A stretch of DNA of 64,000 nucleotides from Bradyrhizobium sp. CCGUVB4N. Lineage in GTDB: Bacteria > Pseudomonadota > Alphaproteobacteria > Rhizobiales > Xanthobacteraceae. Shown piece after piece: positions 8,771-17,663 of the stretch. The stretch is taken from NCBI RefSeq assembly GCF_024199945.1, contig NZ_JANADP010000001.1, positions 3,720,001 through 3,784,000 on the forward strand, read 5' to 3'. The position numbers were made by a program, and so were the translations under genes. Positions within the stretch are counted from its first letter, which is position 1, and each line of letters begins with the position of its first letter. Below the pieces are notes generated by a model. It saw only the letters and a program-made list of their open reading frames with translations, made no database searches and was not told the DNA's origin.

Positions 8771-10351
8771 TTGGAATTGTCCGGTTCGGGTACAGCAGAG
8801 CCAGGGACGTCGACCTCGCTTGTGATGGTCAGTGGCATCAACAAGCGCTTTGGCGGCGTGCGGGCGCTACGCGACGTCAACCTCGAGGTCCGTGCCGGCG
8901 AGGTACATGCGCTGCTGGGCGAGAACGGCGCGGGAAAATCCACGCTGATCAAGATCCTCAGTGGTGTGCATGCCCTCGACAGCGGCACGATCGAGATCGC
9001 CGGCAGGCCGGTGGAATTCGACAGCCCGGCGAAGTCGCGCGAGGCGGGGATCGCCGTCGTCTATCAGGACCTCAGCCTCGTCGAATCCCTGAGCGTCGCG
9101 GACAATCTGTTGCTCGGCCGTGAGCCACGCGCGGCGTTAGGCTTTGTCCGCCAGCGCGCGCTGATGGCGAGGGCCGAGGCGTTTCTCAACGAGCTCGGCA
9201 TTCCCTTGGATACCAAAGCGACTGTCGGCTCGCTGCCTTTCGCCTATCGCCAGATGACGGAGATCGCCAAGGCCTTGATGGGCGAGGTCCGACTTCTGAT
9301 CCTCGATGAGCCGACCTCCTCGCTGACATCGGACGAGGTTCGGATTCTGTTCGATGCGATCGGGAAGGCGACGCGTCGCGGCGTCGGCGTGATCTATGTG
9401 ACCCATCGGCTCAACGAGGTGTTCGAGATCTCGCAGCGCGTCACGGTGCTGCGTGACGGCGCCAATGCGGGCACGTTTGTGACCGCCGAGACCGACATGA
9501 AGCGGCTGGTGAACGCAATCGTCGGAACCGATCGATCCGCGCCCACGGGCCCGCGGTCCGAACCTGTCGCGAAGCGCGACGTGGATCCGTCGTCGGTTTT
9601 GGCGTTGTCGGACGTGTCCAACGACCGGCTCCGCGCCGTCGATCTGTCCGTGCTGAAGGGTGAGATCCACGGCCTCGCCGGATTGATCGGCAGCGGACGC
9701 ACGGAGATTCTGGAGACGGTGTTCGGTCTCCGGCCGATCGAGAGCGGCGCGATCGAGATCGAGGGCCGGCGATGGCTGCCGGGAGGGCCCGCCGATGCGA
9801 TCGAGCAGGGTATCGCGCTGGTGCCGGAAGACCGGCACGTGCAGGGCCTGGTCCTGGATCATTCGATCGAACGCAACGTCACCTTGCCGCGGATTCCCCA
9901 TTTCTCGCGCTGGGGCTGGATGCAGCAACGCGCTGCGGCGAAGCGCGCGGAAACCGCGGTTGCCAGGCTTTCGGTGAAAGCGCCGGGCGCGTTCAGCCTG
10001 GTCAGGACGCTCTCCGGCGGCAACCAGCAAAAGGTCGTGTTCGGAAAATGGAATGATCCGCGGCCGCGCGTGCTGCTCCTGGACGAACCGACGGTCGGCG
10101 TCGACGTCGGCGCACGCGAGGAAATCTATGCCGTGATCCGGAATGCCGTCCGCGACGGCAGCGGGGTCCTGGTCGTCTCGTCCGACCTCGTCGAATTGAT
10201 CGAGCTCTGCGACCGGATCTCCGTGATCGTCGACGGCCGCGTGGCGCGCACGCTGTCGCGCGGCGAGATCGATGATGCCGAAGAGCTGCATCATCTCCTC
10301 CAGATGTACCAGGCCTCCGGGCCAGGCCACTTGCAAGAGCTTCCCGCATGA
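8771..10351 (+). CDS. CUT2 sugar ABC importer ATPase (RbsA-like)
   Basis: A double ATPase for a monosaccharide (CUT2) importer, 526 residues from the TTG at 8771. TTG is preferred because GGAGGAAAG lies just upstream. An in-frame ATG at 8726 has no ribosome-binding site and lies in the operator region. The N-terminal half has Walker A GENGAGKST and Walker B LLILDEPTSSL. Its signature region reads SLPFAYRQM rather than LSxGxxQ. The C-terminal half has the usual degenerate Walker A region and an intact LSGGNQQK signature with LLLDEPTVGVDVG. It overlaps the permease gene by 4 nt. It is probably repressed by the DeoR-family protein; the sugar is inferred to be a pentose or deoxypentose. Confidence 0.93.
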   Translation: MELSGSGTAEPGTSTSLVMVSGINKRFGGVRALRDVNLEVRAGEVHALLGENGAGKSTLIKILSGVHALDSGTIEIAGRPVEFDSPAKSREAGIAVVYQDLSLVESLSVADNLLLGREPRAALGFVRQRALMARAEAFLNELGIPLDTKATVGSLPFAYRQMTEIAKALMGEVRLLILDEPTSSLTSDEVRILFDAIGKATRRGVGVIYVTHRLNEVFEISQRVTVLRDGANAGTFVTAETDMKRLVNAIVGTDRSAPTGPRSEPVAKRDVDPSSVLALSDVSNDRLRAVDLSVLKGEIHGLAGLIGSGRTEILETVFGLRPIESGAIEIEGRRWLPGGPADAIEQGIALVPEDRHVQGLVLDHSIERNVTLPRIPHFSRWGWMQQRAAAKRAETAVARLSVKAPGAFSLVRTLSGGNQQKVVFGKWNDPRPRVLLLDEPTVGVDVGAREEIYAVIRNAVRDGSGVLVVSSDLVELIELCDRISVIVDGRVARTLSRGEIDDAEELHHLLQMYQASGPGHLQELPA

Positions 10352-11340
10352 CCGAACTGACTGCTCCCAACATGGTCGCCGCGTCGACCCGATCCGATCG
10401 CCGCCGCAGGATTCTCCAGAATCTGCTGCGGGGCGAGCGGCCGTACATGCTGTACATCGCCTTCGTGATCCTGCTGGTCGTGTTCAGCCTGTCATCGCCA
10501 TGGTTCCTCTCGGTTGACAATTTCCTGAACATCGGGCGCCAGACCACGCTGGTATCGATCATCGCGGTCGGCATGACCTTCATCATCATCGCGCGACAGA
10601 TCGATCTGTCGGTTGCCTCGACGTTGGCGCTATCGGGCATGGCGGCCGCGCTCGCGATGAGCCAAATCAACAACAGCTGGATCGTGGGTGCCGTGGCCGG
10701 CCTCGGCACCGGCGCGCTGGTCGGGCTGATCAACGGCATCCTGACGACGCAGCTGTCGATCCCGTCGTTCCTTGTGACGCTCGGCTCGCTGAGCATGGCG
10801 CGGGGACTGGCGATGATGGTGACCAACACCAAGCCTGTCATCATCACCAACGAGACCTATTTCGCGATCTTCGGCGAAGGCACGTTCCTCGGCATACCGG
10901 TTCCGATCGCCTGGACATTGGCGGCAATGATCGTCGGCATCCTGCTGCTGCATTATAACGTGTTCGGCCGGCGCATTTATGCGGTTGGCGGCAATCCGAC
11001 CGCGGCGCTCTACTCCGGCATCAACACCAAACGGATCACGACGGCGGCCTTTGTTCTGACCGGCACGCTCGCTGGATTGGCGGCGCTGGTGCTGTCGGCG
11101 CGTTCACATGCCGCGCGGCCAGATGTCGTGCAGGGCATGGAGCTCGACGTCATCGCCGCTGTGATCCTCGGCGGTTGCAGCCTGTTCGGCGGGCGCGGCT
11201 ACATTCTGGGAACGCTGTTCGGCAGCTTGATCATTGGAACGCTCAACAACGGTCTCGTCCTGCTCGGCGTGAGCTCGCCGATGCAACTCGTGATCAAGGG
11301 CGCGATCATCGTTGCCGCGGTTGCTTTCACGAAACGCTAG
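10348..11340 (+). CDS. CUT2 sugar ABC importer permease (RbsC-like)
   Basis: A 330-residue integral membrane permease. The N-terminus is cytoplasmic and basic (RSDRRRRILQNLLRGERP), followed by repeated hydrophobic segments. Family motifs are GMTFIIIARQIDLSVASTLAL, the loop YNVFGRRIYAVGGNPTAALYSGI, and VIAAVILGGCSLFGGRGYILG. It starts within the ATPase gene (ATGA overlap) and is followed by the binding protein after about 105 nt. It forms the membrane pore of the CUT2 importer. Confidence 0.93.
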   Translation: MTELTAPNMVAASTRSDRRRRILQNLLRGERPYMLYIAFVILLVVFSLSSPWFLSVDNFLNIGRQTTLVSIIAVGMTFIIIARQIDLSVASTLALSGMAAALAMSQINNSWIVGAVAGLGTGALVGLINGILTTQLSIPSFLVTLGSLSMARGLAMMVTNTKPVIITNETYFAIFGEGTFLGIPVPIAWTLAAMIVGILLLHYNVFGRRIYAVGGNPTAALYSGINTKRITTAAFVLTGTLAGLAALVLSARSHAARPDVVQGMELDVIAAVILGGCSLFGGRGYILGTLFGSLIIGTLNNGLVLLGVSSPMQLVIKGAIIVAAVAFTKR

Positions 11341-11445
11341 TCGAAGTCAGGCGCAGCGCATGAACAACAAGTTCATTGCGAGGCGCGGGTAGGGGCAAGG
11401 TCGCTGGCCCTCCGGTGAATCGGCGACCAAAAAATGGAGGAAACA

Positions 11446-12597
11446 ATGAAGCCAATCTTGCGACAGACCTTGCCTTTGACTGCCTTGGTGGCCGCTGCCG
11501 CCCTCTCGGTGATCCCGTCGGCTCGCGCCGAAGTGCCCGCGACCTGCGTCAAGGGTGTCGATCTCGCCAAGCTCGGGCCGAAGTCGATCGTCGGCCAGGG
11601 ACCCCACGGCGAGAAGGCGGCTTCCCCCGAGGTGCTCGCGCTGTCGGAGGCGGATGCCGCGAAGATCAAGGAGAAGAACTTCAAGGTCGGCATCTCCATG
11701 CAGACGGTCAACCTCGACTGGTCGCAGCTCCAGATCCAGGGCATCACCGATACGCTGAAGAAGTACGGCGTGACGGTGACGGGCGTCGCATCCGCCGAAT
11801 ATCAGGTGGACAAGCAGATCGCCGATATCGAGAACACCATCCAGCAGCATCCGGACGGCATCATCTCGATCCCGGTCGATTTCACCGCAACCGCCCCGAC
11901 CTACAAGAAGATCGCCAAGGCCGGCATCAAGCTCGTGCTGATGGACAGCATCCCGACCGGCCTGAAGCATCCCGAGGAATACGCGACGATGGTCTCGGCG
12001 GACAGCCAGGGCAACGGTCAGATCGCGGCGCAGATCCTGGCGTCCTGCATGCCGCAGGGCGGCACCATCGGTCTCGTCAATTTCGGTGTCGACTATTTCA
12101 GCACCAACGAGCGCACCAAGGGCGTGCGGGAGTGGATGAAGGCGAACCGGCCCGACATCAAGATGAAGCAGGTCGACTTCACCGATCCGCCGAAGGTCTC
12201 GCAGATCGCGGGCGACTTCCTGACCGGTAATCCGGACGTCAAGGGACTCTACGCGGTGTGGGATCAGCCGGCACTCGATACGCTGAGCTCGATGCGCGCC
12301 CAGGGCATCGATATTCCCATGACGACGGTCGACCTCGGCCTGCAATCGGCCATCGAGATCGCCAAGGGCGGTCCGTTGAAGGCGACCGGCTCGCAGCGTC
12401 CTTATGATCAGGGCGTCGCCGAGGCGATGGCGATGATGAATGCGCTGCTGGGCAAGGAAACGCCCGGCTGGGTCGGTGTGCAGTCCCTGCCGGTGACGCA
12501 GTCGAATGTGCTGGAGTCCTACAAGACAGTGTTCAAGAAGGATCCGCCGGCCGAGCTGACCGATGCCTGCAACAAGGCGAAGCCCGCCTGCAACTAG
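11446..12597 (+). CDS. CUT2 periplasmic sugar-binding protein
   Basis: A 383-residue binding protein with a signal peptide (MKPILRQTLPLTALVAAAAL, cleavage near ARA-EVPAT). The ATG at 11446 is preceded by GGAGGAAACA. The ORF can be extended four residues upstream, without support. The type I periplasmic fold is shown by FKVGISMQTVNLDWSQLQIQ, IISIPVDFTATAPTYKKI and DSIPTGLKHPEEYATMV, a RbsB-like pattern. N- and C-terminal Cys residues (TCVKG, and DACNKAKPACN at the end) may form disulfides. It completes the CUT2 importer. Confidence 0.92.
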   Translation: MKPILRQTLPLTALVAAAALSVIPSARAEVPATCVKGVDLAKLGPKSIVGQGPHGEKAASPEVLALSEADAAKIKEKNFKVGISMQTVNLDWSQLQIQGITDTLKKYGVTVTGVASAEYQVDKQIADIENTIQQHPDGIISIPVDFTATAPTYKKIAKAGIKLVLMDSIPTGLKHPEEYATMVSADSQGNGQIAAQILASCMPQGGTIGLVNFGVDYFSTNERTKGVREWMKANRPDIKMKQVDFTDPPKVSQIAGDFLTGNPDVKGLYAVWDQPALDTLSSMRAQGIDIPMTTVDLGLQSAIEIAKGGPLKATGSQRPYDQGVAEAMAMMNALLGKETPGWVGVQSLPVTQSNVLESYKTVFKKDPPAELTDACNKAKPACN

Positions 12598-12608
12598 CCT
12601 GCAATAGC

Positions 12609-12638
12609 GATGCGCGGTTCCGCGGGACCGCGCATCGA
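12609..12638. terminator. Bidirectional terminator-like hairpin
   Basis: CGATGCGCGGT (12609-12619) and ACCGCGCATCG (12628-12638) form a perfect 11-bp stem with an 8-nt loop. It lies between the convergent binding-protein gene (ends 12597) and the deoR-type gene (ends 12679), an ideal place for a shared terminator. There is no long T-run. Confidence 0.6.
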
Positions 12639-12678
12639 TCCGGCCGACCTGATCCGGGCGAACCAGCCCCCGTCCGGA

Positions 12679-13482
12679 TCAGGCTGCGCTGGTGACGTAT
12701 TCGACGGGGAGGCTGCGGAAGTGCTTGCGCGTGTCTGCCGACACGGAGCCACCGACGATGATCCGCGAGAACGAGCTGACGTCGGAGAAGAACGCCGGCT
12801 TGAGGCTGCCGAGCTTGCTGGCGTCGACCACGAGGATGCTCTCCATCGCGGTCGCAATGACGGCCTGCTTGATGGCGACTTCGTGAAAATTCGAGCAGCT
12901 CGCGCCGCGGGTCCAATGCAGGCCGCCGGCCGAGACGAACGCCTTGTTGACCCCGAGCCGCCGCAGATAGGACAGGCCGTCATCCGACGAGAACGACTGC
13001 GAGGACGGATGGTAGAGCCCGCCCATCAGCATCACCTGCGTCGACGGACGGTGGGTGACGATCGAGGCGACGTTCAGCGAATAGCAGATCACCGAGAGCG
13101 GCATGTCCTCAGGCAGGCAATCCGCCAGCGACTGCATCGTGGTGCCGCAGTCGATGAAGATGGTGTCGCCTTCCTTGATCGAGGCGGCTGCGGATCGGCA
13201 GGCGAGGCGCTTGTCCTGGGTGTGCTGGTCGATTTCCTGCTCGAACGTGTACTTGATCCCGGTCGGCGACGCCGCGTTGACGACGTAGCCGCCGAGCAGG
13301 GCGAGCGCCGCCTCGGGTCCGGCAAGGTCGCGCCTGACCGTCATCTCCGACACCTTCAGCAGCTCTGCGGCGTCCTTCAGATGCAGTGCGCCGCTCGTCT
13401 CGACGGCGCGACGCAGCCGCTGCAACCGCTGGACGCGGGTCTCACTGGGTCGTGCAACCGGTGTTTCAGTCATTTTCGTCAC
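12679..13482 (-). CDS. DeoR-family transcriptional repressor
   Basis: A 267-residue DeoR-family regulator. The N-terminal winged helix-turn-helix spans about residues 16-56, with recognition helix VSEMTVRRDL at 44-53. The C-terminal phosphosugar-sensing domain has the family motif CGTT at 112-115, then VMLMGGLYHPSSQSF and ASKLGSLKPAFF. It lies divergent from deoC, with an operator-like palindrome in the shared intergenic region, and a second copy of that element precedes the CUT2 importer. DeoR-family repressors are released by phosphorylated sugars; deoxyribose-5-phosphate would fit here (inference). Confidence 0.92.
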   Translation of the reverse strand: MTKMTETPVARPSETRVQRLQRLRRAVETSGALHLKDAAELLKVSEMTVRRDLAGPEAALALLGGYVVNAASPTGIKYTFEQEIDQHTQDKRLACRSAAASIKEGDTIFIDCGTTMQSLADCLPEDMPLSVICYSLNVASIVTHRPSTQVMLMGGLYHPSSQSFSSDDGLSYLRRLGVNKAFVSAGGLHWTRGASCSNFHEVAIKQAVIATAMESILVVDASKLGSLKPAFFSDVSSFSRIIVGGSVSADTRKHFRSLPVEYVTSAA

Positions 13483-13542
13483 CGAGCCTGCTTATCCGGT
13501 TGACAATGATCTTACAATGATGTGAGTTTAGCAACGTCAATT

Positions 13543-13558
13543 TGTTACAATAATAACA
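13543..13558. promoter_or_regulatory. DeoR-type operator between deoR-like gene and deoC
   Basis: TGTTACAATAATAACA has perfect inverted arms TGTTA and TAACA with a 6-nt centre. E. coli DeoR recognises the 16-mer TGTTAGAATTCTAACA, which has the same arms and spacing. The element lies 60 nt upstream of the DeoR-type gene and about 145 nt upstream of deoC. A weaker related sequence starts at 13510. It probably controls both directions. Confidence 0.65.
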
Positions 13559-13703
13559 TCTGGTCCGAAGGGCGTTTCGCTGTCCGCGATGGCAGGCAGC
13601 AGAAGCTCCAGCGGGCAAGGGATGGGAGGGTCGCATGTTGCAATCGGCACATTCAGTCTATCTGCCGTTTCAGCCGATTCGCTAGCATCGCACGGGCGTA
13701 CCG

Positions 13704-14732
13704 ATGGCGCAGGGCGTCTTGATATCGAATCCATCCGCGGTGCCGGCGCAGCCCCATGCGCGGGATCACAATCATCCGCATCCGATCGCGCGCAACAGCG
13801 GCCGCGCGCTCGAGATGGACTGGGTCGACGAGATCAGGATCAATCTGTCCGCCGCCGAGCGCCGCGTTGCGAGCCTGCCGGGACGACGCACCGTCAAGAA
13901 GGACGCGCAGGCAGCTTGGTTGCTGAAGGCGATCACCTGCATCGACCTGACGACACTCAACGGCGACGATACAGCCGAACGCGTAAAGCGCCTCTGCGCC
14001 AAGGCGAGGGCGCCGTTGCGAAGCGACCTGCTCGAGGCGCTCGGCTTTGCCGGGCGCGGGCTGCATACCGGCGCGATCTGCGTCTATCACCGCTTCGTCG
14101 CAACCGCAGTCGAAGCGCTCGACGGATATGACATCCCGGTCGCGGCGGTCTCGACCGGATTTCCTGCGGGACTCATACCCCACGATCTCAAGCTCAAGGA
14201 GATCGAGGCGTCCGTCAGGGACGGTGCGCAGGAGATCGACATTGTCATCACCCGTGAGCACGTGCTGACCGGAGATTGGCGCGCTCTCTACGCCGAGGTC
14301 CGGGACTTCCGCGCGGCCTGCGGCGATGCGCATCTCAAGACAATCCTGGCGACCGGCGACCTCAAGACTTTGCGCAACGTCGCAAAGGCGTCGATGGTCT
14401 GCATGATGGCCGGCGCCGACTTCATCAAGACCTCCACCGGCAAGGAGGGTGTCAATGCCACGCTGCCGGTGACGCTCGCGATGCTGCGCATGATCAGGGT
14501 CTATGAGGAGCGCACCGGCTTCAAGATCGGCTTCAAGCCGGCCGGCGGAATTTCGACGGCGAAGGACGTGCTCAACTACCAGTTCCTGATGAAGGAGGAG
14601 TTGGGACGCGAATGGCTCGAACCGGAACTGTTTCGCGTCGGCGCATCGAGCCTGCTCGCCGACATCGAGCGCCAGCTTGAGCATCACGTTACCGGCCGCT
14701 ACTCGGCCTTCAACCGTCACCCCGTGGGCTGA
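13704..14732 (+). CDS. deoC: Deoxyribose-phosphate aldolase
   Basis: A 342-residue DeoC that cleaves 2-deoxyribose-5-phosphate to glyceraldehyde-3-phosphate and acetaldehyde. The Schiff-base lysine lies in ADFIKTSTGK (Lys242) and the second catalytic lysine in GFKPAGGI (Lys278). The length fits the longer, eukaryote-like branch of the family. The first 38 residues are low-complexity and His/Pro-rich, and neither ATG (13704 nor the in-frame one at 13815, MDWVDEIRINLS) has a strong ribosome-binding site, so the start is uncertain. It is the first gene of the run deoC-aldh-fucU-rbsK-CUT1 importer, and only 2 nt precede the dehydrogenase start. Confidence 0.93.
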   Translation: MAQGVLISNPSAVPAQPHARDHNHPHPIARNSGRALEMDWVDEIRINLSAAERRVASLPGRRTVKKDAQAAWLLKAITCIDLTTLNGDDTAERVKRLCAKARAPLRSDLLEALGFAGRGLHTGAICVYHRFVATAVEALDGYDIPVAAVSTGFPAGLIPHDLKLKEIEASVRDGAQEIDIVITREHVLTGDWRALYAEVRDFRAACGDAHLKTILATGDLKTLRNVAKASMVCMMAGADFIKTSTGKEGVNATLPVTLAMLRMIRVYEERTGFKIGFKPAGGISTAKDVLNYQFLMKEELGREWLEPELFRVGASSLLADIERQLEHHVTGRYSAFNRHPVG

Positions 14733-14734
14733 GC

Positions 14735-17122
14735 ATGAGCATCGCACATTACTACGAGACCATGGATTATGGTCCCGCTCCCGAGGCGGATGGTGAGGCG
14801 CGCGCCTGGCTGAAACGGCACGAGGCGACGTTCGGGCATTTCATCGCGGGCAAATTTGCCGCGCCGGCGTCGGGCAAGCATCTGACGACGATCGAGCCGG
14901 CCACCGGAAAGACGCTGGCCAAACTCGCGCAAGGCATCGCAGCCGATGTCGAGGCTGCCGTCGGTGCCGCGCGATCGGCGCAGCCGCAATGGGCGAAACT
15001 CGGTGGCCACGGCCGTGCCCGTCACCTTTATGCGCTGGCGCGCATGCTGCAACGTCATGCTCGTCTGTTCGCGGTGCTGGAAGCGATCGACAATGGCAAG
15101 CCGGTCAGGGAAACCCGCGATCTCGACGTGCCACTCGCTGCGCGCCACTTCCTGTATCACGCCGGCTGGGCGCAATTGCAGGAGCGCGAATTCGCCGACC
15201 ATGTGCCGGTCGGCGTGATCGGCCAGATCATCCCTTGGAACTTTCCGCTGCTGATGCTGGCCTGGAAGATCGCGCCGGCGCTGGCGACCGGCAACACCGT
15301 GGTGCTGAAGCCGGCGGAATTCACCTCGCTCACTGCGCTGCTGTTCGCCGAGCTCGCGGCGGAAGCCGGCCTGCCGCCCGGCGTATTGAATGTGGTGACG
15401 GGCGATGGCGCCACTGGCGCGCTGCTGGTCGAAAATCCTGATGTCGACAAGATCGCCTTCACGGGATCGACCGAGGTCGGGCGGTTGATCCGTCAGTCGA
15501 CCGCAGGCAGTGGCAAGTCGCTGACGCTCGAGCTCGGCGGCAAGTCGCCGTTCATCGTGTTCGACGACGCCGATATCGATGGCGCTGTCGAAGGCGTGGT
15601 CGATGCGATCTGGTTCAACCAGGGCCAGGTCTGTTGCGCCGGATCGCGGCTGCTGCTGCAGGAAGGCATCGCCGAGACATTCCGCAAGCGCCTGATCCGC
15701 CGCATGGAGACGCTGCGTGTTGGTCCGCCGCTCGACAAGGCGATCGACATGGGCGCGGTGGTCGCGCCGGTGCAGCTCGAGCGGATCAAGGCGCTGGTCG
15801 AAACCGGCGTCAAGGAGGGCGCCGAGAAGTATCAGGCGCCGGGGGCGATCCCCGCTGAAGGCTGCTTCTATCCCCCGACCTTGCTCTGGAATGTGCATCC
15901 GTCCTCGACCGTGGCGATCGAAGAGATCTTCGGCCCCGTGCTGGTCGCGATGACCTTCCGCACGCCCGATGAGGCGGTGATGCTCGCCAACAACACGCGT
16001 TATGGCCTTGCCGCCAGCGTGTGGAGCGAAACCATCGGGCTCGCGCTCGACATCGCGCCAAAGCTTCAGGCCGGCGTGGTCTGGGTCAACGCGACCAATT
16101 TGTTCGACGCCAGCGTCGGCTTCGGCGGCTACCGCGAGTCCGGGTTCGGGCGCGAGGGCGGCCGGGAGGGCCTCACCGAATATCTCAAGCCGAAGGCGTG
16201 GAGTGGGCGGAAAGCGCGAGCCAAGCTGGCGCCATCCCCTGAAGCCTCGACCGAGGGTGCCGGGTTTGGCACGCCGTCGATCGACCGAACCGCCAAGCTT
16301 TTCGTTGGCGGCAAGCAAGTCCGCCCCGATGGAAATTATTCGCGCGCGGTGCTGTCGCCGAAAGGGCGGCACCTCGGCGAAGCCGGCGAAGGCAATCGCA
16401 AGGACATCCGTAATGCGGTGGCGGCCGCGCGCTCCGCCGAGGGCTGGGCGCGGGCGACGGCGCATAATCGCGCCCAAATCCTCTACTACCTTGCCGAGAA
16501 TCTGTCCGCACGCGGCGATGAGTTCACCCGGCGCATCGGCGATATGACCGGCGTCTCGCCCGCAAAGGCGCGCGCGGAGGTCGAGGCGAGTATCGAACGG
16601 CTGTTCAGCTATGGGGCCTGGGCCGACAAATACGAGGGTACGATCCACGCACCGCCGTTGCGCGGCGTGGCGCTGGCCATGCATGAGCCGATCGGCGTGG
16701 TCGGGGTGGCCTGCCCGGACGAGGCCCCGTTGCTCGGCTTCATCAGCCTGGTGGCACCGTTGATTGCGATGGGCAACCGTGTCGTCACTGTGCCGAGCGA
16801 ACGGCATCCGCTTGCCGCGACCGATTTCTATCAGGTGCTGGAGACGTCGGACGTGCCGGCAGGCGTCGTCAACATCGTCACCGGCGAGCGCGATGCGCTG
16901 GCAAAGGTCCTTGCCGAGCACGACGACGTCGATGGGCTCTGGGTGTTCGGCTCGCAGGAGGCCTCGACGGCCGCGGAGCGGCTGTCGGTCGGCAACCTCA
17001 AGCGCACGCTGGTCGACCACGGCCTGGCGCTCGATTGGTACGACAGGGCGGCGAGCGAAGGTCCAATCCTGCTCCGCCATGCGGTGCAGGTGAAGAACAT
17101 CTGGATTCCCTACGGGGATTAA
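14735..17122 (+). CDS. ALDH16-type aldehyde dehydrogenase with two ALDH domains
   Basis: A 795-residue NAD(P)-dependent aldehyde dehydrogenase of ALDH16 layout. A complete N-terminal ALDH domain (about 25-490) is joined to an incomplete second ALDH-like domain (about 520-795) that lacks a catalytic Cys motif. The first domain keeps the key residues: IPWNFP (167-171), FTGSTEVG (242-249), Glu266 in LELGGKS and nucleophile Cys300 in FNQGQVCCAGSR. Bacterial ALDH16 proteins are active, unlike the vertebrate homologue, which lost the Cys. It is placed directly after deoC, so acetaldehyde from deoxyribose-phosphate cleavage is the likely substrate (inference). Confidence 0.9.
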   Translation: MSIAHYYETMDYGPAPEADGEARAWLKRHEATFGHFIAGKFAAPASGKHLTTIEPATGKTLAKLAQGIAADVEAAVGAARSAQPQWAKLGGHGRARHLYALARMLQRHARLFAVLEAIDNGKPVRETRDLDVPLAARHFLYHAGWAQLQEREFADHVPVGVIGQIIPWNFPLLMLAWKIAPALATGNTVVLKPAEFTSLTALLFAELAAEAGLPPGVLNVVTGDGATGALLVENPDVDKIAFTGSTEVGRLIRQSTAGSGKSLTLELGGKSPFIVFDDADIDGAVEGVVDAIWFNQGQVCCAGSRLLLQEGIAETFRKRLIRRMETLRVGPPLDKAIDMGAVVAPVQLERIKALVETGVKEGAEKYQAPGAIPAEGCFYPPTLLWNVHPSSTVAIEEIFGPVLVAMTFRTPDEAVMLANNTRYGLAASVWSETIGLALDIAPKLQAGVVWVNATNLFDASVGFGGYRESGFGREGGREGLTEYLKPKAWSGRKARAKLAPSPEASTEGAGFGTPSIDRTAKLFVGGKQVRPDGNYSRAVLSPKGRHLGEAGEGNRKDIRNAVAAARSAEGWARATAHNRAQILYYLAENLSARGDEFTRRIGDMTGVSPAKARAEVEASIERLFSYGAWADKYEGTIHAPPLRGVALAMHEPIGVVGVACPDEAPLLGFISLVAPLIAMGNRVVTVPSERHPLAATDFYQVLETSDVPAGVVNIVTGERDALAKVLAEHDDVDGLWVFGSQEASTAAERLSVGNLKRTLVDHGLALDWYDRAASEGPILLRHAVQVKNIWIPYGD

Positions 17123-17202
17123 AGACGTCACCTCGTGGTGATATGGGTTGGCATCCGGACCGTCAGAGTTCGGAGGATTTGAAGACAAGAGAGGGACGCA
17201 AC

Positions 17203-17658
17203 ATGCTCAAGGGCATCAATCCACTGCTCAATGCCGACGTGCTGTATGCCTTGCGCGCAATGGGGCACGGCGACCGCCTCGTGGTGTGCGACACCAATTT
17301 CCCGGCCGACTCGATCGCGCGCCAGACCGTGTTCGGCGAGCTGCTTCGCATCGACAACGTCAGCACGGCCAAGGCGATCGAGGCCATCCTCTCGGTGATG
17401 CCGCTCGATACGTTCGTGGACGATGCCGCGATCCGCATGGAGATCGTCGGCCAGCCGCAGGAGGTGCCGCCGGTGCAGCGCGAGGTGCAGGCCGCGATCG
17501 ACCGCGCCGAGGGACGCTCCTGGCCGCTGGTCGGGGTCGAGCGCCATGCCTTTTATGAGAAGGCCAAGGCAGCCTACTGCGTGATCGCCACCGGTGAGCG
17601 GCGCTTCTACGGCTGCTTCCTGTTCTCCAAGGGCGTCATCGCGCCGGACGGAGAGTAA
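17203..17658 (+). CDS. RbsD/FucU-family sugar mutarotase
   Basis: A 151-residue cytoplasmic protein of the RbsD/FucU family, which interconverts sugar anomers or ring forms to feed kinases and isomerases. The start MLKGINPLLNADVLYALRAM and the following GHGDRLVVCDTNFPA are the FucU-type signature. The ATG at 17203 is preceded by AGAGGGACGC. Upstream in-frame codons to 17035 overlap the dehydrogenase and look unrelated. It stands just before the ribokinase-family gene (5-nt gap), consistent with presenting the correct anomer of a pentose or deoxypentose. Confidence 0.88.
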   Translation: MLKGINPLLNADVLYALRAMGHGDRLVVCDTNFPADSIARQTVFGELLRIDNVSTAKAIEAILSVMPLDTFVDDAAIRMEIVGQPQEVPPVQREVQAAIDRAEGRSWPLVGVERHAFYEKAKAAYCVIATGERRFYGCFLFSKGVIAPDGE

Positions 17659-17663
17659 CGACC

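Noticed and set aside
13510..13525. A third DeoR-type operator
   Set aside because: Only about 11 of 16 positions match the 13543-13558 element and the right arm is lost. It may be a weak auxiliary site but cannot be supported.
16300..17122. The second half of the ALDH gene as a truncated pseudogene copy
   Set aside because: Incomplete second ALDH domains are the normal architecture of ALDH16, and the frame is intact to the end.
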